A stretch of 54,067 nucleotides of DNA. It comes from Candidatus Avilachnospira avicola. Its GTDB lineage: Bacteria > Bacillota > Clostridia > Lachnospirales > Lachnospiraceae. Below, piece after piece: positions 42,956-51,431 of this stretch. Below the pieces are notes generated by a model. That model had not been told where the DNA came from, made no database searches, and saw only the letters and a program-made list of their open reading frames with translations. The position numbers and the translations under genes are program-made. Every line of letters begins with the position of its first letter. Position 1 is the stretch's first letter. The DNA is taken from positions 1-54,067 of the forward strand of contig DVNQ01000018.1 of the NCBI GenBank assembly GCA_018714245.1, in the 5' to 3' direction.

Positions 42956-44149
42956 TCAGATCACCGAATATATACCGTATATAAGTGCCAGTACCACCAC
43001 TGCCTTATGCAGCAGAGGATTGCCGAAAGCCTTAAAAGGTATAAGGTTCAGCACTATGACCGCCATGGCCACAGGATAGATCACGCTGAGTATGGGGACA
43101 GATATGGCAAGTATGACATTAAGCCCCATGATGGATATGCAGAAGCTCCAGGCAGTTATGGCCCAGCGCCAGGCATCAAATCCCATGAAGCTGAGCTTCT
43201 CGGAAAAGAACTTTGCGCAGCTCGATATGAGGCCCACGCATACATTGAAGCAGGCTATGAAATAGATCGCTGCCAGTATCACCGAGCCCAGGTCTCCGAA
43301 AAAGCTGCCGGAAAGTGCAGTCAGTATCTCGGTTCCGTTCTGGGCGCCGGATATCAGGCTTCCGCTCCTTGTGCCAAGGAAGGTCAGCATGCCATACATG
43401 GAAGCGAGCACGATGCCGGCTATCACTCCGCCTCTGATGGTCTCTTTGGCAATGGAGGCATTATCAGTGATGCCGAAGTCCCTTATGTTCATGGCTATGA
43501 CTATGCCGAAGACCATGGCTGCAAGCGTGTCCATGGTATTGTAGCCCTCCACGAAGCCAGTGCCGAAGGCAGAATCCGCATAGGCTCCCGAAGCTTCATT
43601 TACGGTAAGCTCTCCGTGCATTAGGCCTGCAAAGAACAGGATCAGGATCAGCAGGATGAGTATGGGAGTAAGCTTCTTTCCAAGCCTGTCCTTCAGCTTT
43701 TCAGGATGCTTTGCCACCATGCCCGCAGCAATGAAAAACAGCAGGGAATATATGAAGCTCACGGCAAACTGTATGCTTATGCCGAAAATGCTTCCCTCCC
43801 CCAGCCTGTCCGTAAGGAAGGCAAACATGGCATAGCTCGTGCTGGTGGTCCTGGGTATGGCCAGCATCGGTCCTATGCAGAGATAGACCGCAAAGGAAAA
43901 TACGAGCGCAAATGCCGGATGCACCTTTTCACAGAGATGATCCAGGCCCCCGGTCCTTGCCACTGCAGTGACGCCAAGCACCGGAAATACCACAGCCGTC
44001 AGCATGAATCCGATAAATGCAGGCACGGCCTCCTGTCCCGCCAGATACCCAAGATAGGGCGGAAATATCAGATTGCCTGCTCCGAAGAACATGGAAAACA
44101 GTGTTACCCCAAGAAGTATGATCCTTTTTCCGTCTAACTTTTTCACCAT
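42956..44149 (-). CDS. brnQ: Branched-chain amino acid carrier BrnQ
   Basis: A 397-residue LIVCS-family symporter importing Leu, Ile and Val with Na+ or H+. About twelve membrane segments; diagnostic FSMFFGAGNLIFPPYLG (17-33) and GPMLAIPRTTSTSYA (about 112-126). The ATG at 44149 is only 3 bases from GGGAGG; the GTG in the next codon (44144-44146) has better spacing and may be used instead. Upstream is a promoter with an inverted repeat over the -10. Confidence 0.94.
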   Translation of the reverse strand: MVKKLDGKRIILLGVTLFSMFFGAGNLIFPPYLGYLAGQEAVPAFIGFMLTAVVFPVLGVTAVARTGGLDHLCEKVHPAFALVFSFAVYLCIGPMLAIPRTTSTSYAMFAFLTDRLGEGSIFGISIQFAVSFIYSLLFFIAAGMVAKHPEKLKDRLGKKLTPILILLILILFFAGLMHGELTVNEASGAYADSAFGTGFVEGYNTMDTLAAMVFGIVIAMNIRDFGITDNASIAKETIRGGVIAGIVLASMYGMLTFLGTRSGSLISGAQNGTEILTALSGSFFGDLGSVILAAIYFIACFNVCVGLISSCAKFFSEKLSFMGFDAWRWAITAWSFCISIMGLNVILAISVPILSVIYPVAMAVIVLNLIPFKAFGNPLLHKAVVVLALIYGIYSVI

Positions 44150-44169
44150 ATACCTCCCTTAAGATGAAT

Positions 44170-44210
44170 TGTACTTATATTAGTACATAAGCGGGAGTTA
44201 TACAAGTCAA
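44170..44210 (-). promoter_or_regulatory. brnQ promoter with inverted repeat
   Basis: TTGACT (44205-44210), 17-base spacer, TGTACT (44182-44187) on the minus strand. The -10 is one arm of a perfect repeat TGTACT-n6-AGTACA (44170-44187), so a repressor could block it. Confidence 0.5.
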
Positions 44211-44218
44211 ATTTCCAT

Positions 44219-45601
44219 TCACTCTGATACGGCGCCGAATTTTTCCACCCGTCTGAATATCCTTGACAGCATGATAATGGCTGCTGCAGCCAGCACCACC
44301 TCAGCCACAAGCTGTGCATATGCAAGGCCGTAGAGCGGGAATATCATGTTCAGGATGATCATGGCAGGGATCTCAAGGATGATCTTCCTGAGTACTGCAA
44401 ATGCAAATGAATACTGTCCCATGCCCGTAGCCTGGAATACTGCCACCGCAAGGAAATCTATGCAGTGGAAAGGCAGGGCCGTGCTGAAGCCACGAAGGAA
44501 CTGAGCCCCGTATCCTATAACGGCCTCATCCTTCATAAAGAGAGAGATAAAGGTATCGGGGAAGATAAAGAATATCACGCCGATGACAGTCAGAAGCCCC
44601 ACTGCCGCCTTTCCGGAAAATGTCACCGTCTTTTTCATCCTGTCGGCATTGCCGCTGGAAAAGTTGTAGCTTACGAGGGGCATGATCCCCTGGGATAGAC
44701 CGCTGGATATATAGTAAGGGACCTGATTGATCTTCTGGGCTATGCCTACTGCCGCTACTACGCTGGCTCCGTAGCCTGAGGCAAAGTTGTTTAAAATGGT
44801 CATGCCCGCCACATTAAGAAGGTTCTGTATCGAGGCCGGTATGCCCACAGTGCATACGCCCTTTACGATCCTTCCGTCAAAGCTGAGTTTCCGAGGATCC
44901 ATACATACATAGGTACGCCCCCTCTTTATGCAGATCAGCAGGATAAAATAGAGGCAGGCGACACAGTTTGATATGAAGGTGGCAAGCCCCGCGCCTGCTG
45001 CTCCCATGTCAAAGCCCCAGGGAAGTATGAATATGGGATCGAGTATCATGTTCAGTATGCATCCGCTCATGGTGCCTATGCTCGCATGCATGGCAGCCCC
45101 TTCCGAACGCACCAGATAGGCCATGACCACATTAAGTATGGAGGGCATGGCCCCCATATTTACGGTCCAGAACATATATCCGATCGTGGCATCCCTCGTG
45201 ACCTCGTCGGCACCCAGAAGAGTAAGCAGAGGCGAAAGGAAAATGGTACATAAAAGGGAAAACAGTATCCCGCTTATGATCGAACACCAGAAACCGAATA
45301 CGGAGCTTCTGGCTACCATGTCGTAGTCCTTGCGCCCGAGGGCCCTTGACATCATACTGGAGCTTCCTACTCCGAACAGATTATTGACTGCATTGAAGGC
45401 CAGCATCACCGGCGCCACCAGAGTGACTGCGGCGTTCTGCACCGCATCCCCCAGCATGCCTACAAAAAAAGTATCCGCCATATTATAGAGTACCATGACC
45501 AGCGAACTAAGTATGGTAGGCACCGCAAGCTTTGCAACGGCCTCAGGCACCGGCATGGTCTCAAACAGGGCAGTACGGTCTTCCTTCTCCTTCATTTCCA
45601 T
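44219..45601 (-). CDS. MATE-family efflux transporter
   Basis: A 460-residue multidrug and toxin extrusion protein with twelve membrane segments in two related halves; VPTILSSLVMVLYNMADTFFVG (about 27-48) and the matching GIPASIQNLLNVAGMTILNNF in the second half are typical of the DinF/NorM-like Firmicute group. It would export cationic compounds in exchange for Na+ or H+. The ATG at 45601 is close to GGGGG; the next ATG two codons on has better spacing. A consensus promoter lies at 45641-45669. Confidence 0.92.
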   Translation of the reverse strand: MEMKEKEDRTALFETMPVPEAVAKLAVPTILSSLVMVLYNMADTFFVGMLGDAVQNAAVTLVAPVMLAFNAVNNLFGVGSSSMMSRALGRKDYDMVARSSVFGFWCSIISGILFSLLCTIFLSPLLTLLGADEVTRDATIGYMFWTVNMGAMPSILNVVMAYLVRSEGAAMHASIGTMSGCILNMILDPIFILPWGFDMGAAGAGLATFISNCVACLYFILLICIKRGRTYVCMDPRKLSFDGRIVKGVCTVGIPASIQNLLNVAGMTILNNFASGYGASVVAAVGIAQKINQVPYYISSGLSQGIMPLVSYNFSSGNADRMKKTVTFSGKAAVGLLTVIGVIFFIFPDTFISLFMKDEAVIGYGAQFLRGFSTALPFHCIDFLAVAVFQATGMGQYSFAFAVLRKIILEIPAMIILNMIFPLYGLAYAQLVAEVVLAAAAIIMLSRIFRRVEKFGAVSE

Positions 45602-45640
45602 GATCCCCCTAAATGCTGCTTAAATGTAAACTATATGTAA

Positions 45641-45669
45641 ATCATAATTACTCTCCAAATGAAAGTCAA
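45641..45669 (-). promoter_or_regulatory. Promoter of the MATE gene
   Basis: TTGACT (45664-45669), 17-base spacer, TATGAT (45641-45646) on the minus strand. Two direct TTTACAT copies follow immediately downstream and may be a regulator site. Confidence 0.7.
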
Positions 45670-45710
45670 ACCTCCAGAAGAAAAAGTATCCCATCTCCTG
45701 TCCTGACCCC

Positions 45711-45740
45711 TTGTTCGGAGCCTGCCGGCAGTGATAAAAT
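45711..45740 (+). promoter_or_regulatory. Promoter of the YitT-family gene
   Basis: TTGTTC (45711-45716), 18-base spacer, TAAAAT (45735-45740) on the plus strand, about 60 bases before the start codon. Confidence 0.6.
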
Positions 45741-45802
45741 AGCTATCGTGGCTTGAGTTTTTCGCGGGATGAGACTGGCCATATCAGGAAGGAGGAAGCG
45801 CT

Positions 45803-46672
45803 GTGAAAAAGCTTGATGTGAAGACGATCTGCATTGATCTTCTGTTTGATATTGCCGGTTCCATAATGATCGCGGCAGGTGTCCATAATTTTTCCCTCAA
45901 TGCCAATCTTCCATTGGCAGGATTTACCGGAATAGCACTGATCCTGTATCACCTCATCGGCCTTCCGATAGGTGTGGGCATCCTGCTGCTCAATGTGCCC
46001 GTAGCCATATTCTGCTTCCGCTATCTGGGAAAGGTCTTTTTCTTCAAATCCGTAAAGACCCTTATTATATCTTCCCTGTTCATTGACCATATAGCTCCGC
46101 TGCTTCCCGCATATACCGGAGACCGGCTGCTGGCCGCCATATGCATGGGAGTACTCTGCGGATCCGGCTATGCCCTGATCTTCATGCGGGGATCCTCCAC
46201 CGGAGGGCAGGATTTCATCAGTATGGCCATTACAAGGGCAAAGCCCCACATAACCCTGGGCTCCATAACCCTTTTTCTGGATTCCAGCATTATATTCTTA
46301 AGTACGCTTATCGTATTCCGTGACATCGACGGCCTGATTTACGGCATCATCGCCACCTTCCTTCAGGCTACCGTCATGGACCGTATACTTTACGGCATGA
46401 ACGACGGAAAGACCTCCCTCATCATCACTGAAGAGGGAAAGGAGATAGCCCATATCATAGACGAGACCTCAGCCCGGGGCTCCACCATCATAAAGGGCAG
46501 AGGCACCTACAGCGGCAGGGAAAAGGATATCGTGCTCTGTGCCTGCAGCTCAAAGGAGATGTATTCCATCCATAAGGCCATCAAAAAGGCGGATCCCAAG
46601 GCCTTCAGCATCATTCTTGAATCCAACGATGTGGTGGGAGAAGGCTTCAAGGCAGACCTGCAGGATTTCTGA
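45803..46672 (+). CDS. YitT-family membrane protein (DUF161/DUF2179)
   Basis: A 289-residue protein: five or six membrane segments (residues 10-190), including the family patterns FSLNANLPLAGFTGIALILYH and MRGSSTGGQDFIS. A soluble DUF2179 domain follows (about 205-289, with TSLIITEEGKEI and the VCACSS-like strand). The function of the family is unclear; small-molecule transport has been suggested. The start is GTG with AAGGAGG 7 bases upstream. It is monocistronic or linked loosely to the next gene (144-base gap). Confidence 0.92.
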   Translation: MKKLDVKTICIDLLFDIAGSIMIAAGVHNFSLNANLPLAGFTGIALILYHLIGLPIGVGILLLNVPVAIFCFRYLGKVFFFKSVKTLIISSLFIDHIAPLLPAYTGDRLLAAICMGVLCGSGYALIFMRGSSTGGQDFISMAITRAKPHITLGSITLFLDSSIIFLSTLIVFRDIDGLIYGIIATFLQATVMDRILYGMNDGKTSLIITEEGKEIAHIIDETSARGSTIIKGRGTYSGREKDIVLCACSSKEMYSIHKAIKKADPKAFSIILESNDVVGEGFKADLQDF

Positions 46673-46674
46673 TA

Positions 46675-46727
46675 ATCAGCCCGGGGAAAGTAGCTCAGGC
46701 ACTCAGGTTATGGCTGAGGCGGCTGAT
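46675..46727 (+). other. Nested inverted repeats between yitT-like gene and panE
   Basis: An outer ATCAGCC/GGCTGAT pair encloses a smaller CTCAG/CTGAG pair. No T-run follows, so it is not a clear terminator; it may be a weak one or a leader structure. The panE promoter is probably the TATACT near 46778. Confidence 0.35.
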
Positions 46728-46816
46728 CTGATATATCGTCAGCGCAAAAACTGCTTTTCCTTTTTTCTCACAGTGCTATACTAAACTAGATGGCATAAAA
46801 AAAGGAGACTTGATTT

Positions 46817-47752
46817 ATGAAAAAGATAGAAAGCGTAGCCCTCATAGGCCTTGGAGCAATGGGAGCATTTTTCGTGCCCGGCCTTTCTGAGACACTTGGA
46901 AGCAGTTTCCGCGTCATTGCAGGAGGCGAAAGGAAGGAAAGACTCAGAAAAAACGGTGTCACCATAAACGGGAAAAAATACGACCTCAATGTGGTGGACC
47001 CGGAAGATAAGACAGAGCCGGCAGATCTTGTCATCATCGCCGTTAAAAATTATGACCTGGATAAGGCCCTTTCCGACATCAGAAATCAGGTAGGAAAGGA
47101 TACCATTATCATGTCCGTGCTTAACGGAGTGGACAGCGAAGAGCATGTGATAAAGGCTTATGGAAAGGAGCATGTCCTCTATTCCCTGATGCGCATAAGC
47201 ATAGCCATGAATAACGGTGTGGCAGATTTCGATCCCTCAAGGGGAAAGGTATACTTCGGAGATCGTCGAAACGAGCTTTCTGCCCTTTCCGACAATGTGC
47301 TCTCTGTAAAGGAGCTTATGGAGCGCTGCAATATAGGCTACTGCATAAAGGAAGACATGGAAAGGGACATATGGTTCAAGTTCATGAGCAACGTGGGCGA
47401 AAACCTGACCTGCGCCCTGCTCAGGGTCCCCTTCAGATATCTCAACGAGGATCCTGATGCCAGATATCTCTGCATGAAGGGCATGCGGGAGGTGGTAGCT
47501 ATCGCAGAAGCCAAAGGCATTGATCTTCATGAGGAAGATGCCCTCACCCAGGAAGGCCTGCTCCCCACCCTGCCTCCGGAAAATAAGCCCTCCACCCTCC
47601 AGGATCTGGATCGCGGCAAGGCTACGGAGGTGGAGACCTTTGCAGGCACCGTGGTACGTCTTGGAAAGGAGCTTGGGATACCCACTCCGGTAAATGACGT
47701 ATTTCTCCATGGCATAAGGGTGATCGAAAGAAGGGGGATGGAAAATAAATGA
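46817..47752 (+). CDS. panE: 2-dehydropantoate 2-reductase family protein
   Basis: A 311-residue NADP-dependent ketopantoate reductase-like enzyme (ApbA/PanE), which makes pantoate for coenzyme A. The N-terminal GLGAMGAFF loop (11-19), the AVKNYDLDKAL region and the C-terminal domain WFKFMSNVGENLTCAL, containing the catalytic Lys and Asn, are present. AAAGGAG is 9 bases from the ATG. It overlaps the DUF554 gene by 4 bases. No other pantothenate gene is near, so related ketoacid reductase activities cannot be excluded. Confidence 0.88.
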   Translation: MKKIESVALIGLGAMGAFFVPGLSETLGSSFRVIAGGERKERLRKNGVTINGKKYDLNVVDPEDKTEPADLVIIAVKNYDLDKALSDIRNQVGKDTIIMSVLNGVDSEEHVIKAYGKEHVLYSLMRISIAMNNGVADFDPSRGKVYFGDRRNELSALSDNVLSVKELMERCNIGYCIKEDMERDIWFKFMSNVGENLTCALLRVPFRYLNEDPDARYLCMKGMREVVAIAEAKGIDLHEEDALTQEGLLPTLPPENKPSTLQDLDRGKATEVETFAGTVVRLGKELGIPTPVNDVFLHGIRVIERRGMENK

Positions 47753-48426
47753 TAGGAACGATCGCAAATACATGCACCATACTGCTTGGAAGCCTTATAG
47801 GCAGTGTATTTAAAAAAGGCATCAAGAAGGAGCATCAGGATGCCCTTTATACGGCCATGGGCCTTGCAGCCACCGGCCTTGGCATCAACGCCGTGGTCCA
47901 GAACATGCCGAACAGTGTCTATCCTGTGCTTTTCATAGCGAGCCTTGCCATCGGCAGCCTGATAGGCACCATCATAGATGTGGACGGACATTTCCAGAAG
48001 CTTGCAGACAGACTCTCCGTGGGTGAGCTCAGCAAGGGACTTTCCACCGGCATACTGCTGTTCTGCATAGGCACGCTGTCGATCCTCGGGCCCATACAGG
48101 CAGCCCTTTATCAGGATCATACCTATCTCTTCACCAATGCCACCCTGGATTTTGTCACCTCCATGGTGCTGGCTTCCACCTACGGAAGGGGCATGATGTT
48201 GACCGCACCTGTGCTGTTCTGCTGGCAGGGCAGCATCTATCTCCTGGCAAGTCTCCTTGGGGACTTCATGAGTACCGAGATGATGACCGAGCTTTCCATA
48301 GTCGGCGGATTCCTGATCGCAAGCTCCGGCATATCGATACTCAATATCAAGAACATAAAGACCATGAACATGCTCCCCTCACTGATAGTACCCATACTGT
48401 TCTGTGCAGTGGCGGGAATGTTTTAA
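47749..48426 (+). CDS. DUF554 membrane protein
   Basis: A 225-residue protein with about seven membrane helices and the family's glycine-rich start (GTIANTCTILLGSLIGSVF) and repeated ATGLGINAV / GTLSILGPIQA motifs. Function unknown; probably a transporter. The ATG overlaps the panE stop (ATGA) and the alanine racemase gene follows after 33 bases, so the three form an operon. Confidence 0.9.
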   Translation: MIGTIANTCTILLGSLIGSVFKKGIKKEHQDALYTAMGLAATGLGINAVVQNMPNSVYPVLFIASLAIGSLIGTIIDVDGHFQKLADRLSVGELSKGLSTGILLFCIGTLSILGPIQAALYQDHTYLFTNATLDFVTSMVLASTYGRGMMLTAPVLFCWQGSIYLLASLLGDFMSTEMMTELSIVGGFLIASSGISILNIKNIKTMNMLPSLIVPILFCAVAGMF

Positions 48427-48459
48427 GGCAAATAAAATAGATTTTGGAGGCTGACTGCC

Positions 48460-49578
48460 ATGTACGAAAAAGACAGGGCATGGGTCGAGCTTGACCGCAG
48501 CAATCTGGTTCATAACATAAATGTCATCAGGAGCATCCTTCCCGAAGGATGTACGCTGATGCCCTGTGTAAAGGCAAATGCCTTCGGGCATGGGGCAGAG
48601 CTGATATCCCGGATCCTTATGGAGATCGGTATAAGGGACTACTGTGTAGCCTGCCTTACCGAAGCCATAGAACTGAGGGCAGCGGGGATAGAGGGCCAGA
48701 TCCTGATACTGGGTTATACGGCACCTGAGGACTTTCCCGCACTTATTAAATATGATCTTACCCAGACCGTGGTAGACTGCGGATATGGGCGGCTGCTCAA
48801 TGATTTCGGAAAGCCGGTCCATGTACATGTAGCCATAGATACCGGCATGCACCGCATAGGCGAAAGATGCGAACATATCGATGAGATAGCCTCCCTCTGG
48901 ACGCTTCCGAATCTTCTGATCGACGGAGTCTACACCCATCTCTGTACCTCCGACGATACCGATGAGGACAGCATAAAATTCGTCCACCAGCAGAAGGACG
49001 CCTTTGATAAGGTAATCTGTGAGCTGAGCTCAAGAGGGATCTCAGGATTCAAGGCCCATATCCAGGCCAGCTCCGGCCTCGCAAACTATCCGGATTTCAG
49101 ATATGACTATGCCCGTACCGGAGCTCTCGTATATGGAAATGAAGGAACTCCCGCCGATAAGGTGCCCGGTCGTCTCGGCCTTAAGAAGGTCCTTAGCCTG
49201 AAGGCCAGGATCAGTACCGTAAGGGATCTCCTGCCCGGAGATACCGTAAGCTACGGACGCACCTTTACCGCGGATCATGCCATGAAATGCGCTTCTTTAG
49301 GCATAGGCTATGCAGACGGGCTTCCCAAGCTTCTGTCCAACTGCTGGCATGTGCTGGTAAATGGCGTGAGCTGCCCCATGATAGGCACCATGTGCATGGA
49401 TTCCGTCATGATAGACGTAAGCTCTGTCCCTGAGGTAAAGCAGGGGGACATAGCCGTGATCATCGGAAAGAGCGGCGATCAGGAGATAAAGGCCTGTGAC
49501 CTGGCCTGGAAGACAGGTGTCAATACAAATGCGGTACTCTCCTGCCTCTCCCCCAGAGTGGCAAGGATAGTGGTCTGA
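48460..49578 (+). CDS. alr: Alanine racemase
   Basis: A 372-residue PLP-dependent racemase that would supply D-alanine for peptidoglycan. An N-terminal barrel holds the PLP lysine in CVKANAFGHG (about residue 38) and DTGMHRIG; the C-terminal beta domain carries the second catalytic Tyr in VSYGRTFTA and GTMCMDSVMIDVS. The residue after KANA is Phe where the family nearly always has Tyr. A VanT-like serine/alanine racemase catalytic domain is an alternative. GGAGG precedes the ATG by 9 bases. Hairpin element C follows the stop. Confidence 0.9.
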   Translation: MYEKDRAWVELDRSNLVHNINVIRSILPEGCTLMPCVKANAFGHGAELISRILMEIGIRDYCVACLTEAIELRAAGIEGQILILGYTAPEDFPALIKYDLTQTVVDCGYGRLLNDFGKPVHVHVAIDTGMHRIGERCEHIDEIASLWTLPNLLIDGVYTHLCTSDDTDEDSIKFVHQQKDAFDKVICELSSRGISGFKAHIQASSGLANYPDFRYDYARTGALVYGNEGTPADKVPGRLGLKKVLSLKARISTVRDLLPGDTVSYGRTFTADHAMKCASLGIGYADGLPKLLSNCWHVLVNGVSCPMIGTMCMDSVMIDVSSVPEVKQGDIAVIIGKSGDQEIKACDLAWKTGVNTNAVLSCLSPRVARIVV

Positions 49579-49589
49579 AACATACATAA

Positions 49590-49666
49590 AGCCCCGCATC
49601 CATACCGGCTCCCTTCGCTTCTTCGAAGCAGCAGATGTCGCCGGCATGCACGTGGGGCTATTTTTT
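49590..49666 (+). repeat. Long hairpin element, copy C, acting as alr terminator
   Basis: Arms of 20 bases (49590-49609 with 49640-49659; 16 of 20 positions complementary) enclose the core CCCTT, mini-hairpin GCTTC-TTC-GAAGC, A, GCAGATG. Six Ts follow on the plus strand (49661-49666), 11 bases beyond the alr stop in total. The inner mini-hairpin differs from copies A and B by paired changes. Confidence 0.85.
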
Positions 49667-49733
49667 GTTTCAGCCTTAAAGCCAGGGTGAAACCTTTTTG
49701 CTGATCGATCAGCTGATAAAGAAGTAAAGGAAA

Positions 49734-49793
49734 GATCCCGATATATGCCGGGGTGTCTGCAGCCCGCAAAGGGCCCCGGCATATATCGGGATC
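49734..49793 (-). repeat. Long hairpin element, copy D
   Basis: Perfect 20-base arms (49734-49753 with 49774-49793) surround a 20-base core that on the minus strand reads CCCTTTGC...GCAGACA, with only a minimal inner hairpin. It lies 30 bases beyond the amidohydrolase stop and is followed on the minus strand by a T-rich stretch, so it probably ends the lysine-riboswitch operon. Confidence 0.85.
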
Positions 49794-49823
49794 TGTTATA
49801 TTGTTTTCTTTATCAGCCGTCGA

Positions 49824-51431
49824 TTATCTTTCGTATACAAACCTTCCATCCACGATGGTGGCATCTACCTTGGTATTTATGATCTCATCCGCAGGTATGG
49901 TAAATATATCCTGGCTGAGGACTGCCATATCGGCATAATAGCCGGGCTTGATGCGGCCCTTCACATTTTCCTCAAAGCTTGCATATGCGGACTCATAGGT
50001 GTAGGCATCCACTGCATCATATATGTCCATGCACTCTCCGGGATAGAAACCGCCTGCAGGCTCTCCCTTCAGGTTCTTTCTGGTGACTGCACAGTAAAGG
50101 TTGTTGATGGCATTCATGTCCTCAACGGGGCTGTCGGTACCGAAACTCTCATGTACTCCCATCTTCCTTAAGGTCTCAAAGGCATAGCTTGTTGAAGCAA
50201 GCTCCTTTCCTACCCTGTCCTCTACCACTGTCATGTCGTAATGAAGGAATATGGGCTGTACCAGCGCCAGTATGTCGCTCTTTCTGAACCTTTCCAGCAT
50301 GGGCATGTCGGTTATCTGGCAGTGTACTATACCATGACGGAGGGGATTCTCCCCGTTCTTTATCACCTTTTCATAGGCGGTGAGCACCATATCTATCGCT
50401 CCGTCGCCTATCGCATGGACGATGGAGGTGCATCCGTTTTCGGTGGCGATCCTTACCATCTCATCCAGGCCCTCCTGGGTCATGGTGGCTATGCCCTTTG
50501 TGGAAGGATCATCATTGTAAGGCTTCCTCATGAGAGCCGTACGGGCTCCGAGGCTTCCGTCCACGAACATCTTCAGGGGTCCGATCTTTAAGAAGGCATC
50601 GCCGACTCCGGTCCTGAATCCCTCTGAAAGGAACTGTCTGAACTCAACGGGCTCAAGGAAGTTCACCTGCTGATATACACGCAGCGTAGGATTCTCCGCC
50701 TGTACCCTCTTATATGCCTCCCAGGTCTCATGCCATTTTCCGGGGCGCATGTCCATGGACTGTACCGAGGTCACGCCGCACTCAGCCGCATGGGCCATGG
50801 CCAGACGAAGCCTCTCATCCATGACCTCCTCGGTCTCAAGAGGCATGATGCAGAGTACCTGCTGGCAGGCATTTTCCCTGAGTATGCCGGTAGGCTCACC
50901 GTTTTCATCAAGGTCTATGGCGCCGCCGTCAATGGGCTTTGTGCTTCCGTTTATGCCGGCTATCTCAAGGGCCCTGCTGTTTGCTGTCAGTATGTGTCCG
51001 CAGGCTCTCTCAAGGATCAGGGGATAGTCCGGGCACATGTCATCCAGATCCTGTCTTACCAGCACTCTATTCTCATCTGTAAAATAATCCTGGTTCCATC
51101 CCATCCCGTGAAGCACGGTGCCGGGCTCCGGATGGTTCTTTTCTATGAAGGCCCTTACCCTGCGCTTGACCTCTGCGATACTGTCAGAGCCAAGGAGCTG
51201 AATGCTTGCAAGATCATTTCCCACGCTCTGAAGATGCTGATGGGAATCATTGAAGCCGGGAACCACCGTGCGTCCCTGGGCATCGTATCTCCTGGCCTCC
51301 GAAGGCGCTGCAGCCAGTATGCCTTCATTTGAACCTACTGCCTTTATGATGCCGTCCTCCACGAGCACGGCCTCTTCAAAGTGGCCTCTCTCCACATATA
51401 CCTTTGCATTATATATGACCAGTGCAGACAT
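49824..51431 (-). CDS. YtcJ-like amidohydrolase (amidohydrolase 3 family)
   Basis: A 535-residue metal-dependent hydrolase. The metal-binding HxH is in DSHQHL (about 61-66); later landmarks are HAIGDGAID, HCQITDMP, GTDSPVEDMN and the C-terminal KPGYYADMAVL, in the order usual for YtcJ/NfdA-type enzymes that cleave amide or imide bonds of N-acyl or cyclic substrates. Its ATG follows the permease stop directly, with AAGGAGG inside the end of the permease gene, so it is under the same lysine riboswitch. The substrate is unknown; an N-acylated or cyclic lysine derivative would fit the control (inference). Confidence 0.9.
   Translation of the reverse strand: MSALVIYNAKVYVERGHFEEAVLVEDGIIKAVGSNEGILAAAPSEARRYDAQGRTVVPGFNDSHQHLQSVGNDLASIQLLGSDSIAEVKRRVRAFIEKNHPEPGTVLHGMGWNQDYFTDENRVLVRQDLDDMCPDYPLILERACGHILTANSRALEIAGINGSTKPIDGGAIDLDENGEPTGILRENACQQVLCIMPLETEEVMDERLRLAMAHAAECGVTSVQSMDMRPGKWHETWEAYKRVQAENPTLRVYQQVNFLEPVEFRQFLSEGFRTGVGDAFLKIGPLKMFVDGSLGARTALMRKPYNDDPSTKGIATMTQEGLDEMVRIATENGCTSIVHAIGDGAIDMVLTAYEKVIKNGENPLRHGIVHCQITDMPMLERFRKSDILALVQPIFLHYDMTVVEDRVGKELASTSYAFETLRKMGVHESFGTDSPVEDMNAINNLYCAVTRKNLKGEPAGGFYPGECMDIYDAVDAYTYESAYASFEENVKGRIKPGYYADMAVLSQDIFTIPADEIINTKVDATIVDGRFVYER

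Noticed and set aside
25624-49793. Hairpin elements as integron attC sites or CRISPR repeats
   Set aside because: No RYYYAAC-type core sites, no integrase gene, and copies are scattered singly rather than in regularly spaced arrays.
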